The position numbers were made by a program, and so were the translations under genes. From Leptasterias polaris (Eukaryota > Echinodermata > Asteroidea > Forcipulatida > Asteriidae), in NCBI GenBank assembly GCA_037783415.1, contig JAZGTN010000047.1, positions 2,790,001 to 2,854,000 on the forward strand: a stretch of 64,000 bases of DNA. Direction: 5' to 3'. This document shows, one piece after another, positions 11,186 through 22,079 of the stretch; within the stretch, counting starts at the first letter, position 1; each line of letters begins with the position of its first letter. The notes below the pieces were generated by a model, which was not told the origin of the DNA, made no database searches, and saw only the letters and a list, made by a program, of their open reading frames with translations.

Positions 11186-12177
11186 TTAATTGGGGTTGGT
11201 GCTAGCTTTGGCTCTGCAATGCACGGCGGCATGACCGGCGGAGGAGCAGTTAGCGCATTGGTGCGCGTAACGGCAGGCTGTACGCACGCATTGGCCACGG
11301 TTGAAGCCGTGACAGGTACGGGGCATTTGGGTTGACTGCCGGTGTCCCACTCCACCATTGCGGTCGTGCTGCTGAAAGGCGCCATTGTTTCCGTAGGGAC
11401 GAAAATTATGTGGCTGTACCGGCGCACCAACCAAAGTGAGCCATAACTCTGCGTCAATGGTAGCCCAGGAGCGGGATGGCATACGGGCTTGCCTCAATCT
11501 AAAATTGATGTCTTATTCGCGCCAGCCAAAGCCCGTACGCCTATTGGCAGCAGAGCGCACAATATCGGCATATTTCAGCAAATAGCGCGCTTGCTCAGGG
11601 TGCCGCGTGAGAAAAATGGAGGCAAAAATTAAAAACGCCGATGTCCATTGCTCAATGGACTTTACACGCCGTGGCTGCTTATGCGGCCTAAGTTGCCAAG
11701 CGGAAGACTCTTGGGAGCCGACCATAAAAATACTACTAATACAATCATTACTAGAATTGCCCGGAACCGGCCTCAACGAGGAGCCAAATTCAACGAACTC
11801 CCCTTTCCAAATTTTCTCTTGTACCGAAATAGGCACTTCAGCACCAAGCTCATCACACACGCTCAGCAATGGGGATTGAGTAACCCCTACCGTTGCCGGG
11901 TTAACCGCGGTGAAAAATTTGGACCAGGAGAATTTAAAACAGCATTGAACTCACCTATCCCATAAGAAGCCGATAATGCGGAGGCGGACACCGTAACTGG
12001 ATGTCCCGATGCAGCCGGCTCCACGTCTGCCACCGGAGTGGGGGCCGAGGATGAGGCCGTCACAGAACCCGCAATGGTGGCCGTCGAAGAACGCCCCGAT
12101 GAGCCGCGTTTCGGGCGCTTAGATCCACTCGCCCCAGTAGATTTCGGGGTGTCAGGGGTACGTTTCGTCCGCGGCAT
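11186..12177 (-). pseudogene. Ngaro-like gag with CCHC-type knuckle
   Basis: Starts at ATG 12177 with a basic, Ser/Thr/Pro-rich N-terminus (MPRTKRTPDTPKS). A frameshift near 11885 leads to a capsid-like helical region (EKIWKGEFVEFG, RYLLKYADIVR, GFGWRE). An in-frame TAA at about 11513 interrupts it, and the frame resumes with LRQARMPSRSWATIDAELWL and a Cys/His cluster (CHGFNRGQC...C...H.CANCSSAGHAAVHC) that contains a CCHC knuckle. Gag would package element RNA. At least one frameshift and one nonsense change make this copy inactive. Confidence 0.7.
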
Positions 12178-12216
12178 CCTCGAACCAATAAAGTGGAAGG
12201 CAGAGGTAGCAAAAAC

Positions 12217-12304
12217 AACCAACGAAACTCCAAATAACAGCGAACAAAGATGAAGGATAACAACCAACGAAACTCCAAATAACAGCAAACAAAGATGAAG
12301 GAAT
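12217..12304. repeat. 44-bp tandem duplication
   Basis: The unit starting 'aacaaccaacgaaactcc' occurs twice in tandem upstream of the gag start, inside the 5' leader of the Ngaro-like element. Confidence 0.85.
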
Positions 12305-12349
12305 TAAAAAATGAATAAAACTGAAATACCTAAGCACAAGAAAACGAGT

Positions 12350-12631
12350 AAATTTAACAAAACTGAATTTCTTAAGCACAAGAAAACAAGTTATCATAAG
12401 GACTGCTCAAACAAAAGTGACAGTCTTTGCCATGTGGACAATGGATCCAGAGGGGGACGCTGCCCGCCAGCCGTAAAACAAATAACAGACCAATGGAATG
12501 TTAATTGTACCACATGGTCAGTTAATGGCACCAACTTCCGACCGCGAAGCAAAATATGCCCCACTGCAACCCCCAGCTTGTCTAGTAGTAATACATTATT
12601 TTAGGCTCAAAGAATTGGCCTAAAATCTAAT
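12350..12631 (-). repeat. Ngaro-like 5' repeat A1
   Basis: Matches 8389-8660 closely in direct orientation and is the 5' terminal repeat relative to the minus-strand ORFs. Both copies end at 'ggcctaaaatc', after which the sequences diverge. Confidence 0.8.
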
Positions 12632-14049
12632 ATCTACTTGCTAGGTAGGCCTGTAGGTTTTGTTCTTTGTGAACTTGTCTAGCTATTTATTATACTGCCG
12701 CGGAGTAGATTATTCAGAATTCGGGGACTTCAGCATTAGGGAAATTGTTCTTGGATTCTTTTCATTTTAGTTTCCATACAACGTGATTAGTAAATACAGC
12801 GTAATTAGTATTGAAGACCACGACTATTCTGCTGACGTTTTGCAATTGAATGTTACAATTCTAACCACTTGTTATTTCATGTCTTTTACCTTCATCTATG
12901 AACAAGGTATTATGGCGTCAAGCTGGCGGTTGCTGTGGAGTCTAGGAACCCTGCTCCATTTACTGACAGAGTACATATCCTTTTATAGTGGTTCATTTTG
13001 TTTATAATATTGTAATTTACATGTAAAATATCAAATGTCAGAGCAGCAAGTTGGATTTGCTTTGGTGAAAGCATTAATCAATGATGACAGTAGTTTTTGG
13101 TGGGAAAATAAACTTTGGAATTCGTCTATGCACACCGACAACGACTGCACAACATGTAGAATCGATGAGCTTGTTTTGTTCGCAGTGAGCCCCTCTTTGG
13201 CAGACAAGTAATAATATAAAAACACTCTCTTCAGGCTCTCCGGGTACATTATAGTATTATTATAAACCTTTTTATTGCAACGTCACAGCCCGATTTTTTG
13301 CCAACCGAGATTGGAAAACTAGGGAAAGCCATAACTGCAAATCAAAAACAGATAGCCATCATTGGTAACAATGTTACACGCAAAAAAAAAAAAAAAATAT
13401 TTTTTACTATTCATGGAGCGTATTTCAGTTCATGAATCTTTACAGGAAAGGTTGAATTTGGTCAAAACATTTTTAAAGCGATTTTGCTAACATGATGCCG
13501 TCCATGCCAACCGGCGCACTTCGTTTTTCAACGATGAAAATGTCTATAATATAATAATATAATAATATAATAATGATGTCCAATGTCAAATAAGGTTGAT
13601 GCACGGGATAAAAGGCAACTTTTAAGTTGGCAATCTAATGAAGTGATAAGGCCAGACGGATTTGGGTTCAATTTTGAAAAGTTCAAACGGGTCTCTCTTC
13701 CGCTCACACCTTATTTGCTATACCACACCAATAATGCTGGGATTGTTACCCTCAACCACTGTGAGCTATTGCTGAGTGGCTGTTTTCAGTGTGGCCAAAG
13801 CTGAAACCATTTTGTCTAAAGCAATGAATTTCAACACTTTTTCCAATAATAAATGGTATTAATACATGCATATGAATGCAGGTAAACGATATATTATTAT
13901 AGAGTAACATGTTTTTGTAATATTGATTTAATAGTTAATGATTGGTTTCTCCTAATAACTTCTCAAATATCCATCCTACGTAAACGTTTTCCCGAAGGTT
14001 TCTGTTGATGTTTACGTAGCAGGCTACTATCCGGTTGGTTCTCTATACA
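12632..14049. other. Mostly non-coding
   Basis: Contains the weak signal-peptide exon candidate at 12912, a poly(A) run at 13382-13397, and an (ATAATAATA)n microsatellite at about 13546-13576. An inverted pair around 'tacgtaaac' / 'gtttacgta' lies at about 13978-14023. No other gene recognised. Confidence 0.5.
12912..12990 (+). CDS. Candidate signal-peptide exon of the receptor gene
   Basis: ATG at 12912 (tattATGg) encodes MASSWRLLWSLGTLLHLL and a further short stretch, a good signal-peptide pattern (short polar start, leucine-rich core). Ending at 12990 would leave phase 1, which is what the first LDLa exon at 25840 requires. The donor would be G|GTTCAT or A|GTGGTT three bases earlier, both weak, and the distance to the next exon is about 12.9 kb. 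The frame simply ends at a stop at 13007 if unspliced. This is a guess to be tested with transcripts. Confidence 0.25.
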
Positions 14050-14192
14050 GGGCCCAGTTTTCGTAGAGTGTTTAAGCAGAAAGTGCGTAAAACATCTTGC
14101 TGCTATGAAGCAAGTTAACCCTAATTTGGTCTGCATAATTTATGATGCTTGGCAATTTGTTGGGAGGCTTAGCAGCTCTGCGAAATTGGTCC
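14050..14192. mobile_element. MITE, same family as 63588-63780
   Basis: Begins 'gggcccagttttcgtagag' and ends with an imperfect inverted copy (agctctgcgaaattggtcc). The termini match those of the better preserved element at 63588-63780. About 143 bp, no coding capacity. Confidence 0.65.
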
Positions 14193-15465
14193 AGCTGTAT
14201 GGTGTAAATTAAGCCTAATGCCATTCTTTCCAAGAGAACAATAAAAGTAAGCAAGAGAACAAAATAAGGTTGTCTAACTTGGAAGATATTATAATAGAGA
14301 TTGAGAAATGTGGAATTATCTAGAGTATTCTAGTTTGTTTGTTTGATCTTTATCTTCGTGTGGATGAACCATGGGCCCATAGCCACATGTCGGTCTTGTT
14401 GTATAAAAGTTCATTAAAGGAGCGCATGGGTCATCAGACATGCAGGATGTTGGGTGCATCATTCATTGAAATTCCTAAATGAGTTGATGAGTGCTTTGCC
14501 CTTACGTTGTATGTCCGCATTGTACGAGACCGTTCTTTTTCGGCTTGTTTTCACTTGCACCTTTATGCAGGTTGGTAATTTTGATAGAGGTAGAAGGATT
14601 TGTTCAATTCAGTCACGCAATGTGCCCCTCCACGGCCGGTACGTTGTTTTGTCATTTCGACTGGCATTCATTGTCTAGGTACCAATTTAATGTTGTATTA
14701 CATAACATAGGGCAGCTGTTTCGTCTTAACAATCGGGGCTTTCATTACCGGTTATTCAATTGGGGCCAATGCCTTCTTTCTTACAGACAGGCTTAGCACT
14801 GCGTCAATAGGTTTCTGTGTTGTTGCATGGTTTTGTAGGATTTTTCCCGCAACTATTCTGGTATGAATAATTATCTGAAATTCCACCGGGAGGATTTTTA
14901 CATCGGTGCGCGTTCCCAATGGGCAGTTGAGCGAATATAGCTGAAGCTCAAGTTGCAGCGTTACATTATTGTGCGTTTTGAAAGTAAGGTCAACACTGCT
15001 TTGCCGACTATAAACTGGTGAGGTGGCTGGCTGTCTTTCCTTTTCGGCGCGCTTTACGCGTGTGGCAGGTTTTTAGCTGTTCAGACAGCCACCACATACA
15101 TTTTGTGATACTTTTTGGGCTTATTAAGCCAGTTGTTAAAGATTTCTGTATCAATTTGTATTACTTTTGACTTGGTATAGTTGCCATAGCGCTCGCAAGT
15201 TTCATGGGGCTAGGTTTCCGACCGAAGGTTACATCGGTGGAAGCGCAACTATACTTAGATGACATTTTGAGGTCATCAGTGTTAATCAGTTGTTATGAAA
15301 TACGTACTTATTGGGGCCTGGGGTAAGGCTATGGTTTTCATGTGATCGATTTGCCGAAACTGAGGTAGCCGGGGTGTTCTGAATAAAAACAGTTTAGTTG
15401 AAGACTGTGGCTTGAATTCACACAACAAAGCTTTTTTGTTTATCATTTTGGAGTCTGAGCATAAT
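14193..15465. other. No gene recognised
   Basis: Two overlapping frames at 14454-14796 have no recognisable domain and cysteine-poor, unstructured composition. A hairpin-forming pair 'ggctgtct' / 'agacagcc' lies near 15028-15090. Nothing else supported. Confidence 0.45.
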
Positions 15466-16600
15466 GTTGGATCAACATTGATTTTAGGTTGTTATTCGCA
15501 ACGCAATAATAACCTTAATCCAACATTGCATTAACCTTTATTAGTATACGTTGAAACAACGTTACCCAACTGCGATGGATCAACATTGATTAAAGGTTGT
15601 TATAGACTGTGCAAGTCTCGCGCGTATCCGAACGAGAAAACACGTCAAACGAAGAACATTTTTATTTCTGAAATCAAATCTTTGTTTTAAATTATATCTC
15701 ATGACAAAATCTGAACAACAAAAATAAATCATTACAATTTTATGAAATTAGTTTTAGCTTTAAAAAAAATACGCCAATTCTGTGTTATTAAAAACAAATT
15801 AAAACTCTGGGACAAGGATGCTTTTTGGATGTTAACTTTTTAGAAACCCCTTACGCAGATTCGTAAAGGTCAAACGGGTTTTAAATTGACCCGTATCGCA
15901 GTTTAAAGAGGAATGCCGACGCCTCAACACCATAGACTGCAATGAAAATGGTTCGCTTTGCAATTACAGCATCTGGCGATTATAATCGCGCATCCAAAAC
16001 AAGCGTTTACATGAGTTTTATGATCAGAGGTGAGCACAAAATTCTACCTTTTTTTCAATAACCGGAAGCTGAGGTCAAGTTTAATTCTCTGGTTTTCTTC
16101 GTTATATTGTTGAATTGGTTTTACTTTCATATTTTGTTATCACATAGTATTACATTCCCAACAACATGTATAATTTTCTAGGTCATAAACTACGTTAAAC
16201 TAAAATAATTGACTAAACAAAATCTCGCCCACGTAAAACTCCATATGGTTGGGACCACTATGGTCCCGGAAGTTCGAATGCGCGCGAGACTTGCACAGTC
16301 TATTATCGCGACGTAATAACAACCTTTATCCAACATTGTACATACGTCAAAATCGTTACGATGAAAAACGTTACCAGAATGACGTTGGGTCAACAATGAT
16401 TTAGGTTGTTATCGCGACGCAAAAACTGCCTTTATCCAACATTGCACATACACCAAAAACGTTACATTGAAACAACGTTACCAGAATGACGTTGATCAAC
16501 ATTGGTTTTAGGTTGTTATTATCGCAACGCAATAACAACCTTTATCCAACATTGCATTAACATTACGTTATATCCGGTGACTTTTGCCGAAATTAGCGTC
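15466..16600. repeat. ~115-bp minisatellite, 4 units, interrupted
   Basis: Units contain 'caacattgattttaggttg', a short stem (ggttgttat / ataacaacc) and 'gttgaaacaacgttaccc'. Copies start at about 15467, 15584, 16388 and 16493. The second unit is split by the 700-bp MITE at 15603-16302. Confidence 0.8.
15603..16302. mobile_element. Harbinger-type MITE, 700 bp, TTA TSD
   Basis: Terminal inverted repeats of about 30 bp begin TAGACTGTGCAAGTCTCGCG and end with the complement. TTA precedes (15600-15602) and follows (16303-16305). Removing the insert restores 'ggttgttatcgcgacg', exactly the sequence found in the neighbouring minisatellite unit near 16405, so the empty site is visible in cis. A 3-bp TTA/TAA duplication is characteristic of PIF/Harbinger elements. 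No transposase is encoded. A related terminus lies inverted at about 29217-29309. Confidence 0.85.
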
Positions 16601-16689
16601 GCCAGAATGAAGTCTGTTATATCCCATACATAAATAACCACCCTTTGTCTTCCAATTCCGATTTTTGTTTATGGAGAATTAAATGAAAC

Positions 16690-17210
16690 TTGGCGTTTCT
16701 AAAATGTCTATACAAATAGTACACCGAATGAAAAAAACTGTTTGCCGCCTGTGTTTTTGGACGATGTTGCGGTGTGTGTGACTTGTTTGCGCTGTGGAGC
16801 AATTTGCCGGAAACTACATGTTTTAGGGTCCTTGTGCGACCGCAATACTTCAGGAAATCACTGTGTAGTCAAAAAACAACTTGATGGGGGTTGCAATAGG
16901 GCATTAAAAAGAGCTGATTAACGAAGGGTGTATAAAAGAAAAAAATGCCTTTTCCTTAGCTGTACGGTCAGTGTTGGAGTTGCGGATGAAGAGCAACAAT
17001 TAACAAAAAACTCATCATAACTATTTACTGTTTTAGCCTAACAAGAATAAAATATTCGATCTGTATTAAAGGGCACAATAATTGTAACAATTAATATTTT
17101 ACACAGCATTTTACAAGCTTTACATTGCCTGTGCATTCATGGTTATTTTTGTAATCGTGTTACCGTTTCTGAAAAAAATTTTGAATAAAAAAAACGTATT
17201 AACACGGCAT
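16690..17210 (+). repeat. Partial copy of the fold-back element arm
   Basis: Blocks at 16735-17050 match the reverse complement of 21960-22270, and 16965-17190 matches 24215-24450 directly (shared 'acggtcagtgttgg', 'attaaagggcacaa', 'gtgttaccgtttctgaaa'). Confidence 0.7.
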
Positions 17211-17214
17211 GATG

Positions 17215-17395
17215 CCATGGTTGACTTATTGAGTAACAGTTTTTAATTAAAAAGTCAGTACTCCGCAATTATATAATAATATATATTTTAAATTCCATAT
17301 TCCCCAACTACACCTAGCCAAATAGCATGGCAACTGTCTTGTTACCAACGAGGTTGCTTTTCACTGAAAAAAAACCCACCAAGGTCCAGCGCCAC
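17215..17395 (+). repeat. Dispersed repeat, partial copy
   Basis: Matches the reverse complement of about 54290-54440 (shared 'aaaaagtcagtactccgc', 'tagccaaatagcatg', 'gttaccaacgag'), and its right part resembles 60265-60300. Confidence 0.65.
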
Positions 17396-18235
17396 TATGG
17401 TAGTAGTAGTTGGAAGTCAAAACATACACGTATTCCCAGTGCACGAAACTGATTGAAGTCATTGCACAGTAGCTTTCTGGTTGATTTGTTGTGGGCAGGC
17501 ATAAAGTGTAGGTCTGAAAAGTAAAGAGGGCAACATAAATTGTTGTTTTTACAAATAACAAAGCCACATTGTGTGCTGGAAGGACCAACTTATTCCAGAG
17601 GATCGTATTCCATATTGTAGCTTAAACAAAAACAACATAAAAACATGTCTCGTGTCTCGTCATCGTGCCGTCATTAGGTGTCAAGTTACATTATTGCAAT
17701 ATTTATTGTTTAACCCTTAATAAGTGCCTAACCCTACCAGTCAGCAACTGGCCGATTAAGGGTGTTTTTGTTATTACTTTGTGCATGAATTTAGCTGTAA
17801 TTCCATTTTTCTTGACTTTTAAGAGAATACGCTTGAGATACATAATTGAAAGTTTGAGTGGCCAGGGCAAGGTAGCCTGCACGCTTCGTTGTTTAGAACT
17901 TCCACTAGTCGACTGGACTCAGTGGATTTCCCCAAACAATCCTTAGTCATGGGGTAATTGAACTCCCCCATTCAGTTTTTTATTAGCAAATATTCGTGGA
18001 TCCGCCCATGAAATGGTGAAATACAATCTCTATACCCTCTGGAAGACTGTGGGGTTGCTATCAATTATTTTGTCCCTCAGTATACTGCCAGTATACTGAG
18101 ATAAGCATTGCCAGTTGTCAATTGGCAGGGTTTTGTAACAATGTCCCAAATGGACTCTTGCGCACTTAACATTTCTGAACATTCTGAACTGCATAAATTC
18201 TAAATCTGCTGAAACGCATTGCAAAGAGTTATACT
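17396..18235. other. No gene recognised
   Basis: Non-coding by inspection. Short frames at 17361-17588 and 17665-17946 show no domain. Confidence 0.45.
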
Positions 18236-18590
18236 CCTTGTACCGTCATGCAGCTTACAGCACATGTAACATTTTATTTAGAAACGTGACCACACTCTGA
18301 CTTTTATTTCCGGTACAAATATGAAGCTCTTAAAAGACAAACAAATCCCTTTTCTCCGGAACCACTATTCATTAAGTCATAATCTTTGCGCCATCTTGTA
18401 GCTTATGACACAATTAACAATAAATTAAAAACAAGACCCAAACTTGTGTTTTTCCCGGTCCAAACAGGAAGTTCAAATGAAAAAAAACTCATGTTGTAGC
18501 TTATGACACGTAAACAAAAATCCACAACATGATTTAAGCTTGAACTTTCCTTCTGGTCCATACAGGATTTTCAAATATAAATTAGACATT
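18236..18590 (+). repeat. Dispersed repeat, same family as 1500-2153
   Basis: Contains degenerate internal units with 'gtagcttatgacac' (about 18399 and 18497) and 'aggaagttcaa', as in 1915-2090. It abuts head-to-head with the inverted copy that begins at 18591. Confidence 0.6.
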
Positions 18591-18772
18591 GTGTTTGTGA
18601 ACAAACACAAAGCTGTTAGGTGTCCTTTTCCTTTGAGGCACTACTGACATTCAAAGTGGGTCTGACTTCGAGATAGAAGAACCTTCACCTTTAACAGACT
18701 AATATTTTGACTTAAGGTGTGCCTATGAAAACTTTAAACTAACCTTCATTCGCTGACACTGACCCTAAAACT

Positions 18773-19210
18773 TAACAGGTCTGACAAGTTAGTACGTAAA
18801 GCCAAATACCCCTAGTGTCAAGGAACAGGTTTCACAAGTTAGTACGTAAAGCAAACTACCCGTCATGTCAACGAACAGGTCTCACAAGTTAGTACTATGT
18901 AAAGTGAAATACCCCTTATATCAAGGAACGGGTTTCACAAGTTAGTATGCAAATTGATTTACCCCTCATATCAAGGAACAGGTATCACAAGTTAGTACGT
19001 TAAGCGAACTAATCCCCCTATCAAGGAACACTAAATCTCACAAGTTATCATGTAAAGTGAATTACCCCGCATATCAAGGAACAGGTCTCACAAGTTATTA
19101 ATACGTAAAGTGAACGAATTACCCCTTCTATCAAGGAACAGGTCTAAAGTTAGTATGAAAAGCGAATTAACCCCTTATATCGAGGAACAGGTCTAAGAAG
19201 TTAGCATGTA
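18773..19210 (-). repeat. Subterminal ~50-bp array of the fold-back element
   Basis: About eight degenerate units of the form 'acaggtctcacaagttagta' + 'cgtaaag.gaa.taccc' + 'atatcaagga'. The right arm has about three inverted units at 24950-25125. The unequal copy number shows the arms have changed independently. Confidence 0.8.
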
Positions 19211-20759
19211 AAGTAAGCCTTCGACGGTTACACGGTTAATCAACCAATCATCCGCCTAAACGGTTGCATTTTTACGGTTCAGATAAGTGCCGCGAAACGC
19301 TGACCATAATATTTGCGATAATGATTTACACAGCACACTATCCCGTGCTTCATACACACACATTGTTTTTTAAATTTACAGGCTCGTAGTCTTCGTTATT
19401 TCATTACTGTGCGTGCGGCAATAAATGCGGGAGACATTGAACGCTAGAGGGCGTTCCACAACTATGCTGCAATGAAGGAACAATGTTTTTGATAACATGC
19501 GCGGTTGTGTTAACAGGATTTTTTTACTGGAAATTGTGTTCATGATGCTGACGGTTACTTTTGTAACTGACCATTTCAGAAACGGTTAAACGTTTACAAA
19601 AAATTACCGAAAATGCACATGCTTATTGTAAAGCTAATGCTTTTGTATTAAAATCGTAATAATAAAAAAAATGTGTACCCTTATGTTACAGTCCAGTAAT
19701 TTATTTACATATGTATTACCCAATTGTGTTCACGATCCTTTGTTAAAAACCACTCTTCCATTTATAACACTAGCTGTAGTAGCAATAAAATTCAATTCGG
19801 AACCAGAGACGAGTGAGAACACCATGTTTTATTTCTACCAAATATGAGGGAGTTAATAATGGCGTAGTCGGCAGGATTTGCTGGTCGATGGACATACCTA
19901 AACGAGTATTTTACTAGTTTGAGACATTTCTATCGACACTCTTCGACCAATATTTGCCTTTGTAAGAATTCCTCGAGAATTTGGTTCTGAGGGCCGGCGA
20001 CAGATTGCCCTTGTTATTCGAATTGAATCTGCCGCGAATCAACTGGTTGGCCACTGGCAGGCACCCGGCGGAGGACCAGGGTGAGACTGAAGGACCAACG
20101 GGCTGGAAAGGAAACTGAGCTTCCTAGAGCCAAATTAACCTTAACAATTTTGCCGTTTTTAACCACAATTGAATAAAAACGGTGAGAAGATTTTCAAGAA
20201 GTCCCTGAACCAAACCACCGGAAGGCGTGTCCTTATGTGTGCTGAGACGTTAATCGTTGGAAGTTGAATTAAAACGAACAACGTGAACTTTGATTTCGAC
20301 CCGAAGTTTGACCGATATTGTAACTGGACTTGCCCTGCAAGTTGCATCGGACTCTTGAAAATACAATTGGTGACGAGTATTTAAAATCATTATTTAATAT
20401 TGTAATCAGCTCACTCTGGAACAGATCTAATTAGTTAGCCTATATTGATCAATATTGTACTGAATGATTTTGTACACTTTGCGTTAGAGTTTACACTGCT
20501 TCTATTTCGTGAAAATTCTTGTTTTGGTCTGGTACCCTGTTTCCCCACGGGTGAGCTCTGTGATTTATACTATGGCTTAGATATTTACAGACTAAATTGT
20601 ATTCAGTATTCTGTGCTCGTAATTTAGGTGGTGTGAATTTGATTTATGAATTTGATTTATGTTTAAGTTTGCCTTATTAATTTTTGTGGATTGAGGTTCT
20701 TGAGCAAGTGAATTGTATATTTATTTCTATTTAAATTATTCATACCAATTAGTGTCATT

Positions 20760-21251
20760 ATGGCAGAACCCACAAAGCCATTTCACAGAATGAATGTATC
20801 TGAATTGATGGATGAATTATCAAGTAGAGGTGTTACTACTGAAGGGAAAACTAAAGATGAGTTGATGTTGGATCTTTACGCTCATGAAATACACACTGGT
20901 GTGACTCAAAAAGATGTCACTGATTTTGGTTCAGATTCTGAAGGTAGTGATCAGAGTACATTCAAGCTTGATGAATCAAAAATGCATTTTGAATTTCTGA
21001 AAGAAGAAAAGGCCAAAGATAGAGAAGAAAGAGAACAGATCAGACAGTCTCTTTACGAACAGAATGAAAAACAGCGTCATTTAGATGAAAAGAAACTTGA
21101 TCTTGAAACACAAAAACTTGAGATTGAAAAACTGAAGCTTGAACTTGAAAAGAAGACACTTGAAGAAACTCTTAAGCAAAAACAAAAGCAGCATGAAGAA
21201 ACTTTAGCAAGTAAGAAAGAAACTGAAAAAAAGAAACTCATGCAATCCTGA
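20760..21251 (+). CDS. Gag-like ORF, SAP-like plus coiled coil, truncated
   Basis: A 163-codon frame from ATG 20760. Residues about 12-42 (VSELMDELSSRGVTTEGKTK onward) resemble a SAP-type helix-turn-helix as found at the N-terminus of some Gypsy gag proteins. Residues about 75-160 are Lys/Glu-rich and strongly coiled-coil. After the stop the same strand continues with a capsid-start-like stretch (PLKDSERVELYLEQFERWA) that soon breaks. It lies between the primer-binding-site region and the RNase H remnant, so it is read as the deleted element's gag and not a host gene. Confidence 0.6.
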   Translation: MAEPTKPFHRMNVSELMDELSSRGVTTEGKTKDELMLDLYAHEIHTGVTQKDVTDFGSDSEGSDQSTFKLDESKMHFEFLKEEKAKDREEREQIRQSLYEQNEKQRHLDEKKLDLETQKLEIEKLKLELEKKTLEETLKQKQKQHEETLASKKETEKKKLMQS

Positions 21252-21436
21252 CTTACTAAAATGCAGCCCCTTAAGGACAGTGAGCGTGTTGAATTGTACC
21301 TTGAACAGTTTGAAAGGTGGGCAAACACCCAATCGCATTTAGATCAAAGAAACTTTCCGAGACACAACAAAAATGGTCAACAATAGAACGATAACTCTAT
21401 GCAATCATCTTCGCCATTGAACAATTCAGGTACTAT

Positions 21437-21622
21437 TTGTATGGCACTAATTTCATTGTCCAATCTGATCACAAACCACTCTCCTGGCTGCAAACCATGA
21501 AAAATCAAAATAGCAGATTAATGCGATGGTCTATGCAACTCCAGCAGTACCAATTCACTGTCATGCACCGCAGTGGCAAAGCCAGTGCAAATTGTGACTT
21601 TGTAAGTCGCCCTTTTGAGTGA
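21437..21622 (+). pseudogene. Gypsy RNase H C-terminal remnant
   Basis: The translation has YGTNFIVQSDHKPLSWL, with the conserved 'TDH.PL..L' Asp/His block (here SDHKPLSWL), then LMRWSMQLQQYQF and HRSGKASANCDFVSRP, the standard end of a Gypsy RNase H (ANADFLSR). Everything upstream, from the gag break at about 21380, is missing, so protease and RT were lost. A polypurine tract and 3' LTR start follow about 300 bp later. Confidence 0.8.
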
Positions 21623-22079
21623 TTAAATTATACTCATGTCAGATTTAGCTGTGTAAACCAAGTCAAAAGGTTATGCTAGTAGTTTAATGTAAATTAATGG
21701 AAAAAGTTACTATATTGAAGAAAATTTAGTTAACTTCTTACACTCACTAGGTTTGTTTTTGCTACCAAAATTGTGCATTTAACTACGTTGTAGTTCGAAG
21801 ACTAGTGATTTAAGAGGCTGAAGTTTTACCCTATCAATTAATTTTCTGTCCTGTTACTTTGAAGTTATTATCATTTATTTTGTTCAACTTTTCACTGATA
21901 ATAACTGAAGGAGGGAGGGGAGAAATGTTACAGTCCAGTAATTTATTAAGCTTGTAGTAATTTATTAATACCGATCGCGTATGTTAGTCTTGTTAGGCTA
22001 CAATAGTAAATATACATGGGATATGAGTTTTGTTGTTAATTTTGGCTCTTCACCCCCAAATCCAACACTGACCTTTTAG

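Larger units (their letters stand above)
7653..12631 (-). mobile_element. Decayed Ngaro-like YR retroelement
   Basis: Read on the minus strand the order is long repeat A1 (12350-12631), gag with zinc knuckle, reverse transcriptase, RNase H, tyrosine recombinase remnant, SGNH hydrolase, a short repeat B1, repeat A2 (8389-8660), and further out a second copy of B (about 7653-7683). RT-RH followed by a tyrosine recombinase and a separate hydrolase ORF, with split direct repeats (A1-ORFs-B1-A2-B2), is the published plan of Ngaro elements. It differs from LTR retroelements (integrase) and from DIRS proper (inverted repeats). About 700 bp, including a 54-bp tandem array, separates A2 from B2, so the far end is uncertain. 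Each ORF carries stops or frameshifts, so the copy is dead. Confidence 0.75.
19684..21958 (+). mobile_element. Deleted Gypsy-type LTR element
   Basis: TGTTACAGTCCAGTAATTTATT occurs at 19684 and again at 21926, where it is preceded by a polypurine tract (about 21907-21925), as expected at the start of a 3' LTR. A primer-binding-site-like stretch (tggcgtagtcggcagg) lies near 19861, so the 5' LTR is about 175 bp. The 3' LTR stops after about 30 bp at a repeated 'gtaatttatta', which suggests a microhomology deletion. Inside are a gag-like ORF and an RNase H end only. The rest of gag, protease, most of RT and the integrase are missing. The host fold-back arm resumes directly on both sides. Confidence 0.75.

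Noticed and set aside
14454..14796. Overlapping frames with several cysteines
   Set aside because: No domain pattern and no splice or promoter context that supports a gene.
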